DNA of 64,000 nt from Arthrobacter sp. EpRS71. Lineage in GTDB: Bacteria > Actinomycetota > Actinomycetes > Actinomycetales > Micrococcaceae. The position numbers and the translations under genes are program-made. Every line of letters begins with the position of its first letter. The first letter of the stretch is position 1. This document shows, one piece after another, positions 25,828 to 34,474 of the stretch. The notes under the pieces are model-generated. The model was not told the origin of the DNA. It searched no databases and saw only the letters and a program-made list of their open reading frames with translations. The DNA is taken from positions 2,464,809 through 2,528,808 of the forward strand of contig NZ_LNUV01000006.1 of NCBI RefSeq assembly GCF_001512285.1, given 5' to 3'.

Positions 25828-27209
25828 TCGTCCTCTTCGTAGGTGCGAAGTCGGCGCCGGCGCCGTACTGGTTCAGTGATGTGCGGTTCTTCACGGCTGG
25901 TGATTGTGGGAATGCGGTCGTTGATGGTGCGGCGCAGTTCTTTCCGGCGCGCTCTGCGTGCAGCCTCGATGTCCCGCAGACTCAGACGAAGGTTGGGGTG
26001 GTCTTCATCAACCGCGACGCAAACGAAGGTGTCGTGGTCGTAGACGCGGATTTCGGAGACGTCCCGGGGGTCGTAGCGGATGGTGACGGTTTGCCCCACG
26101 AAGGGCGCCAGCGTGGGTGAGAGGTAGCGCTGGCCTTGAAAGTGGATGCCGTCGCGTTGCACAGTTCGGTTCTTTGGAACTGTCAGCAGGAGTCCGTCGA
26201 GGTCCTCCAGACTTTCGGGCATCCGGGGAAGCCAGCCGTCGGCGACCCAAGCATCCCGTGGTGAGATACCGATCTCACTGTGGGGCCGGTCGTTGTAGAC
26301 GGCGACGAAGCCTCCGATGGCGCGATCCAGTCCGGGGAGATCGAGTGCCGGCTGTGGTTTTCTGTTCCCCGGCCCCAGATGTCCGGGGAGGGTGGGAAGA
26401 ACTTCGGTGTTGATGGTCCCGAAGAACCGCTCGATTTTTCCCCGGCCTTGCGGCCGGGCGATGGTCGAATGGATGATGCGGATGTGCAGCTCGATGGCAG
26501 TGTGTTCAAGGTGGTGGCTCGTGAAGTCGGAGCCGTGGTCCACGTGCAGGATGTCGGGCAGTCCGCACATTGCCCAGCTGGGATCACTCTTGCGCCAGAT
26601 GGCCTGCCGGAGGGCGAGGGCTGTGTTGAGCGCTGAGGGCGCACCGGTGAAGACGGTGTAGCCGCAGAGCGCCCGGGAGTAATCGTCCATCACTGTCGTC
26701 AGCCAAGGCCGGTCGGGTTTGCCGGTGGCGCCGTTGATGAGGATGTCGAGTTGGGTGTGGTCCGCTTGCCAGATTTGGTTTGGGCGGTCGGCGCGGCGGC
26801 GAAGGACAAGTTCATGCCGGTCCCGGTAAGATGCGGGACCTTCGAGAGCCAGGGTCACCAGGGCGGGGTCCAGTGCCTGGACGATCTTGCGGACGACGGA
26901 GTAACTCGGCGCCTGGGCGCCTCGTCTGCCCGCTTCGGCCGCCGTAAGTCGGTGCAACGTTGCGATACTCGGGCGCGGTCTGGTCAGCGCGAGTCCTTCG
27001 ATAAACCTAACCATTCCTGGGTCTATGCGCCGCGTGCCGGCATCGGCGCGCGGATGCAGGTCAAGAGCGCTCCCGCCACCAGTTCGGTAGAGCCGGAGCC
27101 AGCGTTGAAGAGTGCGGGTGCTGATCCCGGTTTCGCGGGCGAGGGCGGCAAGCGGGATCTGGTCCTCGACGTAGAGTCGAAGGACTTTCCAGCGCTCATC
27201 GCCGTTCAG
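25824..27209 (-). CDS. Mu/TniA-type DDE transposase, start codon non-canonical
   Basis: The first ATG in the frame (27014) gives 396 residues, but the frame upstream is open to the TAG at 27216 and encodes a clear HTH (AALARETGISTRTLQRWL). The real protein is therefore about 460 residues and probably starts at the CTG at 27209, with TAGG seven bases upstream. The DDE core is visible: WQADHTQLD, then HVDHGSDF, then GRGKIERFFG. Size and order (resolvase, transposase, ATPase) match Tn552 (p480/p271). The resolvase stop lies in the same frame as this gene, so only one TAG separates the two proteins. Confidence 0.87.
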   Translation of the reverse strand: MNGDERWKVLRLYVEDQIPLAALARETGISTRTLQRWLRLYRTGGGSALDLHPRADAGTRRIDPGMVRFIEGLALTRPRPSIATLHRLTAAEAGRRGAQAPSYSVVRKIVQALDPALVTLALEGPASYRDRHELVLRRRADRPNQIWQADHTQLDILINGATGKPDRPWLTTVMDDYSRALCGYTVFTGAPSALNTALALRQAIWRKSDPSWAMCGLPDILHVDHGSDFTSHHLEHTAIELHIRIIHSTIARPQGRGKIERFFGTINTEVLPTLPGHLGPGNRKPQPALDLPGLDRAIGGFVAVYNDRPHSEIGISPRDAWVADGWLPRMPESLEDLDGLLLTVPKNRTVQRDGIHFQGQRYLSPTLAPFVGQTVTIRYDPRDVSEIRVYDHDTFVCVAVDEDHPNLRLSLRDIEAARRARRKELRRTINDRIPTITSREEPHITEPVRRRRRLRTYEEDE

Positions 27210-27215
27210 GATTGC

Positions 27216-27812
27216 CTACGTTCTGGTGCTCTCGCGGGCGGCGAGGGCTTGCTGGTGGCGGTAGAGAGTGGCACGGCTCCATCCAACGAGACGGGCCGCG
27301 TCTTCCGCGGTGCGTCCCTTCGCCCGGGCGTCCTGCGCGATCGCCAGCTTGTCCGCAATGACAACCGGATCCGTCAGTGGGCGGCCAAAGCGCGTTCCGT
27401 TCTGTCTGGCGGCGGCGATGCCGGCATTGACCCGCTCGACGATCAGCTCGCGCTCATACTCGGCCAAAGTGGCGAGCATGTTCAGCATCAGCCGGCCCGT
27501 CGAGGTCGCCGGGTCGATACCGTCTGAGATGGATCGGACCTGGACGCCGCGTTCGCGGAGCAGGTTCACGGTGTTCAGCACGTCGATCAATGACCGGCCC
27601 AGCCGATCGACCCGCCACACAACGACGGTGTCGCCGTCCTCGGCGTACTCGAGGAGCCTCTTCATCCCGGGCCGTTCGATCGCCGTCTTACTTCCCGAGG
27701 TTACGTCGGCGAAAACGTCGCGCTTTTGCACGCCGACGGAGAGCAGAGCGTCGAGCTGCAGCTGGGCATCCTGGTTCGAAGTACTAACCCGTGTGTAGCC
27801 CAATTGCCTCAT
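27216..27812 (-). CDS. Serine recombinase (resolvase/invertase family), intact
   Basis: I start at the ATG at 27812 (198 aa, MRQLGYTRVSTSNQDAQ). The catalytic serine is in YTRVSTSNQ at about residue 9, followed by FADVTSGSKTAIERPG. The core arginines are in VVWRVDRLGRSL near 60-70, then AEYERELIVERV and a C-terminal HTH (TAEDAARLVGWSRATLYRHQ). It is the resolvase of the Tn552-like unit. Two decayed relatives occur at 37305 and 39964. The region 40-62 bases upstream shares a 23-bp motif with the relic at 37305. Confidence 0.92.
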   Translation of the reverse strand: MRQLGYTRVSTSNQDAQLQLDALLSVGVQKRDVFADVTSGSKTAIERPGMKRLLEYAEDGDTVVVWRVDRLGRSLIDVLNTVNLLRERGVQVRSISDGIDPATSTGRLMLNMLATLAEYERELIVERVNAGIAAARQNGTRFGRPLTDPVVIADKLAIAQDARAKGRTAEDAARLVGWSRATLYRHQQALAARESTRT

Positions 27813-27851
27813 CAGGCCATTCTGACTCAAAAAGCCCATCACGGGCGTGCA

Positions 27852-27874
27852 CTGAGACGATTTACGGTGAGACG
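27852..27874 (-). promoter_or_regulatory. Candidate resolvase-binding site shared with 37243
   Basis: Read on the minus strand this is CGTCTCACC, then GTAAAT, then CGTCTCAG. At 37243-37265, upstream of the decayed recombinase, the same motif is found with only four differences. Two direct CGTCTC units 14 bp apart and a fixed place before the gene suggest a res subsite. Confidence 0.6.
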
Positions 27875-27943
27875 TGTTTCCGCGACATCAGCCAGCCCCG
27901 GTTTCTCAGTCCACCGCTGGCTCCGCCCGACACCCCGAACAGT

Positions 27944-27971
27944 GTCTTGAAAAGCTGTTGTTTTTCAAGAC
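27944..27971. repeat. 10-bp inverted repeat (GTCTTGAAAA / TTTTCAAGAC)
   Basis: A perfect 10-bp inverted repeat with an 8-base spacer lies about 130 bases upstream of the resolvase. TTTTCAAGAC also occurs upstream of the decayed recombinase (37284). It may be part of a recombination site or the outer end of the element. The rest of 27.88-28.15 kb shows no gene. Confidence 0.6.
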
Positions 27972-28157
27972 GGAACACCGGAGTCTGGATGCCTGGCGAA
28001 CCGTTCTCCTAGCACACGTTGCCGTTTTGGCGGAACCGCCGCCAGACGTTTCCGAAGAAGTCATCTTCCTCCGGAGTGGGGCGGCGTAGTCGGCCAGTGG
28101 AATACTGGTTCGCTTTCTTGGGTGCGTCGCAGGGATGACCGTCTGCCGGGCCGAAGG

Positions 28158-28409
28158 CTAGGGAAGGACCTTGTGAATGGCAGATCCGTCGCCGTGAAAG
28201 ATCAGGATTCGGCTTTGGCCGTCGATCCAGACCCAGAAGTAGCTGGCATCTTCGCTGACTTCGTCCACGGTGCCTTGTTCGGGTGCGAATCCGCTTCGTT
28301 TGACGATGATTCTGTCGCCGGGGTTGAGGTGGATCCAGTTGTAATAGCTCAGTGGGCGGGCTCCGGCTGGAAGCGTGGGGAAATCCGCCATTTGTGGTTG
28401 CGCACTCAT
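28158..28409 (-). CDS. Small hypothetical protein
   Basis: I start at the ATG at 28409 (83 aa, MSAQPQMADF), six bases after AGGA. The product has a Trp/Tyr-containing, beta-rich pattern (YYNWIHLNPGDRIIVKRSG, then ASYFWVWIDGQSRILIFH) like a small SH3-like barrel, without a catalytic motif. It lies between the transposon and the sugar-acid operon and points toward the transposon. Confidence 0.65.
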   Translation of the reverse strand: MSAQPQMADFPTLPAGARPLSYYNWIHLNPGDRIIVKRSGFAPEQGTVDEVSEDASYFWVWIDGQSRILIFHGDGSAIHKVLP

Positions 28410-28520
28410 TGTTGTTCCTTTCATGACTGGCTTTCCGCCTGATGCTGAACTTCAGCGGGGCCTTTCGCGACGGACTTCCGCCTTGACTGGAGGTATCTCT
28501 TAGCCGGCTGCGGATAGTAA

Positions 28521-28553
28521 GGAGCGGGGCGTACATTGTGCACGCCCCGCTCC
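28521..28553. terminator. Strong bidirectional-looking terminator after kdgT
   Basis: GGAGCGGGGCGT pairs with ACGCCCCGCTCC over 12 bp around a 9-base loop. The plus-strand side is followed by TTCTTTTTG and the minus-strand side by TTACTATC. It ends the sugar-acid operon and could also stop plus-strand transcripts. Confidence 0.85.
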
Positions 28554-28569
28554 TTCTTTTTGTTTACTG

Positions 28570-29604
28570 CTAGGTCAGTTCCGGGGTGCTGTCTGCATGT
28601 TTGGGGGCCGGCGCCTCCTCGACGGCGTTGTCTTCGCTGTCCTGAGGGCCGGCCTTTTTCTGGACCCTTTTGGCCCATGCTGAGGTGACGATGGGGCAGA
28701 GCACGGCGGAGACGACGACCGAGGCTGCCACGAGGACGGTGGCGTGTTCTGCTGCGGGGGCGTAGACAGGGTTGGCTGTGGCGATGATGGCGGGAACCAG
28801 CGCGGCGTTGCCGGCTGTGGTTGCTGCGGCAAGGCCTGCTACGCCGTCACCGCCGGTGAGTTTGTCGGCGAGGAGCAGCACGGCGCCGCCGACGAAGACC
28901 ACGAACAGTCCGAGGGCGATGCCGAGCAGTCCGGCTTCGACGACGGCGTTGAGGTTGATGGTCAGGCCGAGGGACAGGCCCAGGAACGGCACCATTGCGG
29001 GGACCAGTGGAGCCAGGAGGTGCCGCATGTTCTTATCGAGGTTTCCGAGGAGCATGCCCAGTGCCAGTGGGAGGATGGCGCCGACGAGTGCCTGCCAGGG
29101 GAATGCTGCGAGGCCGGCGATGCCGAGGGTGACCATGGTCAGGAAGGGGCCGGATTCCAGAGACAGGATGGAGTAGGCCCCGGCGTCGCGCTTGCGGCCG
29201 AACTGGCCCATAAGTGAGATGTAGAGCCCGCCATTGGTGTCGTTCAGGGCTGCGACGAGCGCGAGGGTTGAAAGGCCGGCGAGGATTCCGTGTTCGATGG
29301 GCGCTTCACCGAGGAAGCGTCCGGCGATGACGCCGATGAGGACGGCGAAGAGGATTTTGGAACCGAGGAGGACGCCGCCCTTTTTGAGGATGTAGGGCGT
29401 GGATTTCACTTCGAGCGTCGCGCCGAGGCAGACAAAGAACACGGCCAGCAGCGGCGCCAGGCCTGTGAAGAAGGCCCCCGTGAAGGATCCAAAGAACTTA
29501 CCGGCGTCCGGGGCCAAGGTGTGGATGACGGCACCGATGCCAAGGGGCACCAGCATCATGCCGCCGGGGACTTTTTCAAGGGCTTTCTTGATGGGAATCG
29601 ACAT
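28570..29604 (-). CDS. kdgT: 2-keto-3-deoxygluconate permease family transporter
   Basis: The 344-residue protein has about ten membrane helices and family stretches such as PIKKALEKVPGGMMLVPL at the start, LNDTNGGLYISLMGQFG near 135 and GLTINLNAVVEAG near 220. KdgT proteins import 2-keto-3-deoxygluconate or related sugar acids by cation symport. AGGAG precedes the ATG. It is the last gene of a minus-strand operon after a zinc dehydrogenase, DUF1537 kinase and RuBisCO-like gene, so its substrate here is more likely the sugar acid degraded by those enzymes than KDG itself. Confidence 0.9.
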   Translation of the reverse strand: MSIPIKKALEKVPGGMMLVPLGIGAVIHTLAPDAGKFFGSFTGAFFTGLAPLLAVFFVCLGATLEVKSTPYILKKGGVLLGSKILFAVLIGVIAGRFLGEAPIEHGILAGLSTLALVAALNDTNGGLYISLMGQFGRKRDAGAYSILSLESGPFLTMVTLGIAGLAAFPWQALVGAILPLALGMLLGNLDKNMRHLLAPLVPAMVPFLGLSLGLTINLNAVVEAGLLGIALGLFVVFVGGAVLLLADKLTGGDGVAGLAAATTAGNAALVPAIIATANPVYAPAAEHATVLVAASVVVSAVLCPIVTSAWAKRVQKKAGPQDSEDNAVEEAPAPKHADSTPELT

Positions 29605-29675
29605 TGATTTCTCCTGTTGAATAGCTGAGTGGTTTGGGACTGCGGTTCGGACCGTCAGTTCCCTTGTTTGTGGGG

Positions 29676-30719
29676 TTAGCCGAGGCCAGGGATGAGCAAG
29701 ACTTTGCAGGCGTCGCCGGTGAGAAGTTCGACGGCTTCGTCAATCTCGCTGAGCTTCTTGCGGTGGGTGATGAGCCAGTCGAGCTCGAGCTTGCCGGAAT
29801 CGAGGAGCAGAAGGCTCTGTTCCCAGGTTTCCCAGAGCCGGCGACCAAAGATCCCGCGCAGGGTGATGCCCTTTTTGTTGATGTAGGCGGCGATGTCGAC
29901 CTCAGCGGGGCGGCTGGGGTGCCCGACGGTGATGACGGTCGCTTCCCGGCGGACCGCTTCGAAGAGAGTGGCCAAAGTTCCGGGTGCTCCGGAGCACTCG
30001 AAGGCGACGTCGAAGCCACCACGGCGCCCGGTGAGCTCGCGGCAGCGCTCAACGATGCCGTCATTGGGGTGCAGGGCGATCGCGCCAAGCCTTTCGGCCT
30101 GGGCCCGGCGGTAGGGGTTGGGGTCGACGGCGATGACGTGGGAGGCGCCCATGAGCAGGGCCAGGTTCACGACGACGAGCCCGACCGGCCCTGCGCCGCT
30201 GACGAGCACTGCCCGGCCCGCGACGGAGTAGTTGGCACGCTGGATGGCGTGGACGGCGACGCCCGCTGCTTCGAGCAGGGCGCCCGATTCGAGGGAGAGG
30301 CCGGTGGGCAGCTTGACGCAGATGTCCTGGGGAACGGCGGCGTATTCGGCGAAAACGCCATCAATGTGCATGCCCAGGATGCCGGTGCGTTCACAGGTGT
30401 GGGCGTCGCCGGTACGGCAGGGGAAGCACTGTCCGCAGGTGAGGTGGCTTTCCAGGGCGACCTGGTCGCCGACCTGCAGCCCGGTAACACCAGGGCCGAC
30501 CTCGACGATGGTTCCTGCGCCTTCATGCCCCAGGGTGACCGGGAGGTTGAGGTTGAACGCCTGGGCCGACGGGGTCCATTCGTAGAGTTCGCGGTCGGTG
30601 CCGCACAGGGAGGCAGCGCCGACTTCGATGACGACGGAGCCTTCTGTTGCCTTGGGGTCACCGGCGTCGGTGACGTACGTGACGCCTCGCTCGGCTGCGT
30701 TCTTAACTACTGCCCGCAT
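29676..30719 (-). CDS. Zinc-dependent medium-chain dehydrogenase
   Basis: The 347-residue protein has the catalytic zinc residues in SLCGTD (Cys38) and LGHEGAG (His-Glu near 64). Structural zinc cysteines are in CGQCFPCRTGDAHTC near 95-110, and the NAD loop is VSGAGPVG near 172. It resembles threonine/sorbitol dehydrogenases. In this operon it would oxidise a hydroxyl of the imported sugar acid or of an intermediate before the kinase. The substrate is inferred only from neighbours. Confidence 0.85.
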   Translation of the reverse strand: MRAVVKNAAERGVTYVTDAGDPKATEGSVVIEVGAASLCGTDRELYEWTPSAQAFNLNLPVTLGHEGAGTIVEVGPGVTGLQVGDQVALESHLTCGQCFPCRTGDAHTCERTGILGMHIDGVFAEYAAVPQDICVKLPTGLSLESGALLEAAGVAVHAIQRANYSVAGRAVLVSGAGPVGLVVVNLALLMGASHVIAVDPNPYRRAQAERLGAIALHPNDGIVERCRELTGRRGGFDVAFECSGAPGTLATLFEAVRREATVITVGHPSRPAEVDIAAYINKKGITLRGIFGRRLWETWEQSLLLLDSGKLELDWLITHRKKLSEIDEAVELLTGDACKVLLIPGLG

Positions 30720-30771
30720 GGGGGCCGCCTTTCATGGGTTCTGGTGATGCGTGGAGGAATTGTCTGGAGTG

Positions 30772-32070
30772 TTAGCTGGGGAGCTGGCCGGCGAAACGGC
30801 GCAGGATGTCGGTGGGTCCTACCTGTCCGCCTTTGAGCAGCAGCCGGGATCCGCCGACGGCGGAGGCTCCGTCGGCGCGCAGGATGGGGCCGGCGGTGAC
30901 GAACTGGTCGGATACCCGGAGTTGGCGCACGCCCATGGCGATGAGTGCGTGGCTGGAGGTATCCCCACCACAGACGGCGATGTCCCGGGTTAGCCCGGCA
31001 TCTGCCATACGGGCGGCAATGCCGCCAATCAGGGTGCCTACGTAGCCGGCGTCCACGGGTGTGCTCGCGCCGTAGCGCGGGTCCGACGCGCCGCGGGTGG
31101 TGTGAACGACCACGTTGCGCCCTGCCCGGAGGGCGGCCGCGACGCGCTCATCGAGGGCGGCGACCAGTGCGGGGTCATCGCGCTGCAGCAGCTCGGCAGG
31201 GACCGGGACGTCTTCCCAGCCATGGGAGGTTGCGTCGTTGATCTGCTCCGCTGTGGTGCTGGAGGCCGAGGCGCTGACGGCCAGCACCGGTCCGGAAGGC
31301 TTCTGCGTGCCGGGTATGCGTGGGGCCTGATCCGAGATGGAACGTGCCAATGCTGCCATGATGCCGCCGGATCCGACGACGATCGATGGACCGTGACCGT
31401 GTTCTTCCCGGGTGAGGGCTTCTGCGATGGCGTCCATGTGGTGTTCGTCCACGGCGTCGACAACGAAGGCCTTCGCCCCGGGTTCCCGGCGCCGTTCCGC
31501 CCAGCCGTCCTTAAAGGTGCCGTCCTGGTAGGCGGGCAGGTGGATCGCCCCGGGCACCTGGGCGTCGTCGAGCTGTTCGGCCAGCACCTGGCGCAGGTCC
31601 GCCTCGGCCATAGGGGTGGACGGGTGGCGGGACATGACCGGGTGACGGTCCAGCCGGTAGATCTGGCCCGCATAAGTTGCGTAGTGGTTGCTGAACGCGG
31701 TGTACCGGCCAAAAGCAGGTTGGGCCGGGACTACCGGGATGGGTCCGTGCAGCGGGAACTGCTCGTGAAGCAGCTGGATCCCGCGGCCGATGCTCCCGAT
31801 GGTAGTGGAGCTATCGAAGGTGGAGCAGACCTTGTAGAGCAGTACCTCCAGGTTCAGTGAGGCGATGCCAGCGAGGTCCCTGATGACCAGGTTGTCGAAG
31901 GCTGTTCCGGACAGGGAGCGGGCCGGGCCGGCGAACCCGACGACGTCGGTGTCCGTGGGCAGTGGGGCGTCGCCGATGACCAGGGCGGCTTCCAGCCCGT
32001 AGCGGTGGGCTTGGGCGAGGACGTCAGCGGCTCCCGTGAGGTCGTCTGCGACGAAACCGAAAGCTGGCAT
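30772..32070 (-). CDS. DUF1537 four-carbon-acid-type sugar kinase (OiaK/OtnK-like)
   Basis: I start at ATG 32070 (432 aa), one base after the RuBisCO-like stop. The N-terminal substrate domain begins FGFVADDLTGAADV, the family's DD motif. The C-terminal nucleotide domain has CGGDTSSHAL near residue 380. DUF1537 kinases phosphorylate four- and five-carbon oxo-acids: threonate or erythronate derivatives (OtnK/DtnK) or 3-oxo-isoapionate (OiaK). Direct coupling with a RuBisCO-like gene favours the 3-oxo-isoapionate kinase role of D-apiose/apionate catabolism. That is inference from context. Confidence 0.85.
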   Translation of the reverse strand: MPAFGFVADDLTGAADVLAQAHRYGLEAALVIGDAPLPTDTDVVGFAGPARSLSGTAFDNLVIRDLAGIASLNLEVLLYKVCSTFDSSTTIGSIGRGIQLLHEQFPLHGPIPVVPAQPAFGRYTAFSNHYATYAGQIYRLDRHPVMSRHPSTPMAEADLRQVLAEQLDDAQVPGAIHLPAYQDGTFKDGWAERRREPGAKAFVVDAVDEHHMDAIAEALTREEHGHGPSIVVGSGGIMAALARSISDQAPRIPGTQKPSGPVLAVSASASSTTAEQINDATSHGWEDVPVPAELLQRDDPALVAALDERVAAALRAGRNVVVHTTRGASDPRYGASTPVDAGYVGTLIGGIAARMADAGLTRDIAVCGGDTSSHALIAMGVRQLRVSDQFVTAGPILRADGASAVGGSRLLLKGGQVGPTDILRRFAGQLPS

Positions 32071-32071
32071 G

Positions 32072-33337
32072 TCAGGCGCCCTTCCCGAATGTCTGGACTG
32101 CGTGCAGGAGAGCATTGTCCCCGCTTTGGGCGAGCTTGTCCGCTGCGCTGTGCAGTGGCACTCCGTCCACGGCTGCTTCCCAGGCCTGGCGCAGGCTGCG
32201 CACTCCGGCGCCGGGTCCGTCCGGGTGGGCGGCGACGCCGCCCCCGGCCAGCATCATCAGGTCGGTGGAACCCACCGCGTCGAAGGTGGGGCCCGGGGTG
32301 GTGACGTTCTGCCCCGACGACAACACAGGAAGCGGTGCAATGGTCTGTCCGAGAGGCGCGAGCAGGCTGCGAATGTTAGAGGCGACTTCTTCGTCGAGTT
32401 CGTAGAACTTGCTGCCGAGCCCGCTGGCGTGCAGGTGATCGGCGCCGGCCAGGCGGGCCATCTGCTGCCAGACCCGGTAGTCCATGCCCAGGGCCTTGGA
32501 CCGCATCGAGGCCGCGAGGCCGGCGCGGTGGCCGTGGATCGGTACCTCGGCGAAGCTGCGCAGTAAGGCCAGGGCGGGCATTCCCATCACGGGAATGTTC
32601 AGCATCACGCAGCGGCCACCGGCTTCAACGACCAGGTCGTGGCGCCGGCGCAGTCCGGCAAGGTCGCCGGTGATGTTGAAGGCATACATGGTCGAGTGGC
32701 CGGTGACCTGCTCGGCGGCGCGGATCTCCTCGGTGGCGACCGCAACCCGGCGTTCCAACGGCAGATACGCCGGGTCGGTCATGAGCTCATCGTCCTTGAT
32801 CAGGTCAATGGACGCCATCGCCAGGTCGCGGACCACCAGTCGGAATTCATCTTCGGAAAGCCCGACATTGGGCTTGACGATGGTGCCGACCATGACGCCC
32901 TGGACATCGCTGATGAGCTTGCGGGTTCCCTCGATACCGAAGGCCGGACCTGGATGGGCGGCGATGAAGTCCTCAGGCAGCTGGATGTCTTGAAGCCGGC
33001 AGGCGTACAGGTCGCCCAGTTCGAAGAGATTGCCCGCGATGGCTGTCTGCAGGGTTGCCAGGTCGGTGCCGACGTTCTCCATCGGGAAATCAACGGTTAC
33101 CAACGCGGCGCGGACCTTTTCCGGGTTCGCCCGTGATGGCAGGGAGGGGCGGCAAAAGCCGAGTTCCTGAACATCCGAGATCAGGGCCGCGTGCCGCTCC
33201 CGGATCCGGGCGGATTCGCCCGGCACCGGCAGGAAGGTGCCGCTGGACTGTTCGCCAGCCATGATGGCGGCGGCCTTCGCCGGATCAATTTCGGATTCTA
33301 GGTAGTAGGTGCAACGCACCGAGCGCGGGTCGCGCAT
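32072..33337 (-). CDS. RuBisCO-like protein, candidate 3-oxo-isoapionate-4-phosphate decarboxylase (OiaX-like)
   Basis: I start at ATG 33337 (421 aa), six bases after GGAGAG; the longer frame reads into the operator region. Form-IV RuBisCO features are clear: TIVKPNVGL near residue 150, the metal/carbamate motif IKDDE near 180, the GHRAG pair near 265, HASGLGSKF (loop-6 lysine) near 308, and VLSSGQN near 345. Intact K-D-D-E implies metal-dependent enolisation chemistry. Published D-apionate pathways use such proteins as decarboxylases (OiaX) or transcarboxylase/hydrolases (OiaT) after a DUF1537 kinase. The kinase follows directly here. The exact reaction cannot be settled by reading. Confidence 0.88.
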   Translation of the reverse strand: MRDPRSVRCTYYLESEIDPAKAAAIMAGEQSSGTFLPVPGESARIRERHAALISDVQELGFCRPSLPSRANPEKVRAALVTVDFPMENVGTDLATLQTAIAGNLFELGDLYACRLQDIQLPEDFIAAHPGPAFGIEGTRKLISDVQGVMVGTIVKPNVGLSEDEFRLVVRDLAMASIDLIKDDELMTDPAYLPLERRVAVATEEIRAAEQVTGHSTMYAFNITGDLAGLRRRHDLVVEAGGRCVMLNIPVMGMPALALLRSFAEVPIHGHRAGLAASMRSKALGMDYRVWQQMARLAGADHLHASGLGSKFYELDEEVASNIRSLLAPLGQTIAPLPVLSSGQNVTTPGPTFDAVGSTDLMMLAGGGVAAHPDGPGAGVRSLRQAWEAAVDGVPLHSAADKLAQSGDNALLHAVQTFGKGA

Positions 33338-33482
33338 GGAACTCTCCAATGTGGGGGTTTGAAACTTACGTATCTGACTGTCACCTGCAGGTACTTTCAC
33401 TTCGCTCACGCGCCGATGCGGGCTCAAGCAGGTGACTCGGAACTTCGTCTCCACGGAATCTGCTGTGATCCGCGAACCGAAG

Positions 33483-33507
33483 TTGTACGTACCTTTGATA
33501 CGTACAA
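33483..33507. promoter_or_regulatory. GntR operator: 9-bp inverted repeat
   Basis: TTGTACGTA and TACGTACAA are perfect arms around the 7-base spacer CCTTTGA. The site lies between the divergent GntR gene and the sugar-acid operon. It is the obvious binding site for the regulator next door. Confidence 0.8.
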
Positions 33508-33607
33508 TAATGGGTGGTGTAGGTCACGTCAAGGCCGCTTGTTCTCACCGCTCAGCGGGGAGGCAGGAAGGTGGGGGCTAAGATTTGCACAGGGCAGAGG
33601 AGTCAAC

Positions 33608-34474
33608 GTGAGTGTGGAATCAGCAGAAACAGCGGCAGAGCAGGCGGGACGCACCAGCCCCCTGAACCGGGACGACGGAGGTCCTCTCCACGCCCAAATC
33701 CGGGACATCCTGCACCGGCAAATCGTCGACATGGGGCTGACCCCAGGCTCCTCCCTGCCCACCGAAGAGGAACTGCAACGGCAGTTCGGCGTCTCCCGCA
33801 GCGTCGTACGGCAGGCTTTGTCCGGCCTGTCCGATCTCGGCCTGATTCGCCGCCAGCGTGGCCGCGGAAGCGTCGTAGCCTCAACGCCAGTCCTTCGTCG
33901 GCACGTGCAGCGCGCCGGCGGGCTGGATGAGCAGGCTGCAGCCCACGGCCAGCGCCTGCGCACCCACGTCCTCACCGTGGAGCCCTCCGCCCCACCAGAG
34001 GCGGGCATTGAGGCCCTGGGCACCACCAACACATGGAGAATCGAACGGGTTCGCTACCTGGATGAAGTGCCCGTTGCCTTCATGCGGACCTGGGTTCCCC
34101 GTGACTTTTTCCCACACTTCTCCGCGGAACTGCTGGAAAATGCATCACTCCTGAACCTGATGAGGGACCACGGATACCACCCCGCCGGCGGCCCCCGACA
34201 AGTACAGGCAGTGTCCGCCGATCATGATCTGGCCCGGAAACTGAACATCAACACCCGCGAACCACTGCTCCTGCTCCAGGGCGTGACCCGTGACGCTCTC
34301 GGCCATGGTCTCGAATGGTTCAACGTCTGGCACAGCCCCAACACGGTCTTCGATGTCGACGCACAAGTCACAAACCAACCCGGGCGCGTCTCGCAAGAGC
34401 ACATCCGGCGCTTGCGGAACCTGACCCAGCAACTGGAAGCAGAACTAGCTGATCTCGAACGAGGGGCACACTAG
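33608..34474 (+). CDS. GntR/HutC-family regulator of the sugar-acid operon
   Basis: I start at the GTG at 33608 (288 aa), preceded by GAGGAG; the longer frame crosses the operator. The N-terminal GntR winged helix is typical: PLHAQIRDILHRQIVDMGL, then SLPTEEELQRQFGVSRSVV, then GLIRRQRGRGSVVA. The C-terminal half has the UTRA fold (WRIERVRYLDEVPVAFMRTW, near 145). HutC-type regulators release DNA on binding a pathway metabolite. It is divergent from the RuBisCO-like operon, with a perfect inverted repeat between them. Confidence 0.9.
   Translation: MSVESAETAAEQAGRTSPLNRDDGGPLHAQIRDILHRQIVDMGLTPGSSLPTEEELQRQFGVSRSVVRQALSGLSDLGLIRRQRGRGSVVASTPVLRRHVQRAGGLDEQAAAHGQRLRTHVLTVEPSAPPEAGIEALGTTNTWRIERVRYLDEVPVAFMRTWVPRDFFPHFSAELLENASLLNLMRDHGYHPAGGPRQVQAVSADHDLARKLNINTREPLLLLQGVTRDALGHGLEWFNVWHSPNTVFDVDAQVTNQPGRVSQEHIRRLRNLTQQLEAELADLERGAH

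Larger units (their letters stand above)
25018..27971 (-). mobile_element. Tn552-like transposition module, outer ends not defined
   Basis: Resolvase, DDE transposase and AAA ATPase lie head to tail without gaps, with resolvase-site-like repeats upstream of the resolvase. I compared the flanks (24.78-25.02 kb and 27.84-28.15 kb) by eye and found no terminal inverted repeat, so the ends given are the outermost elements I can assign. Cargo is not evident. Confidence 0.7.

Noticed and set aside
29634..30836. Open frame of 400 codons on the plus strand
   Set aside because: Shadow of the zinc dehydrogenase gene, whose catalytic motifs are clear on the minus strand.
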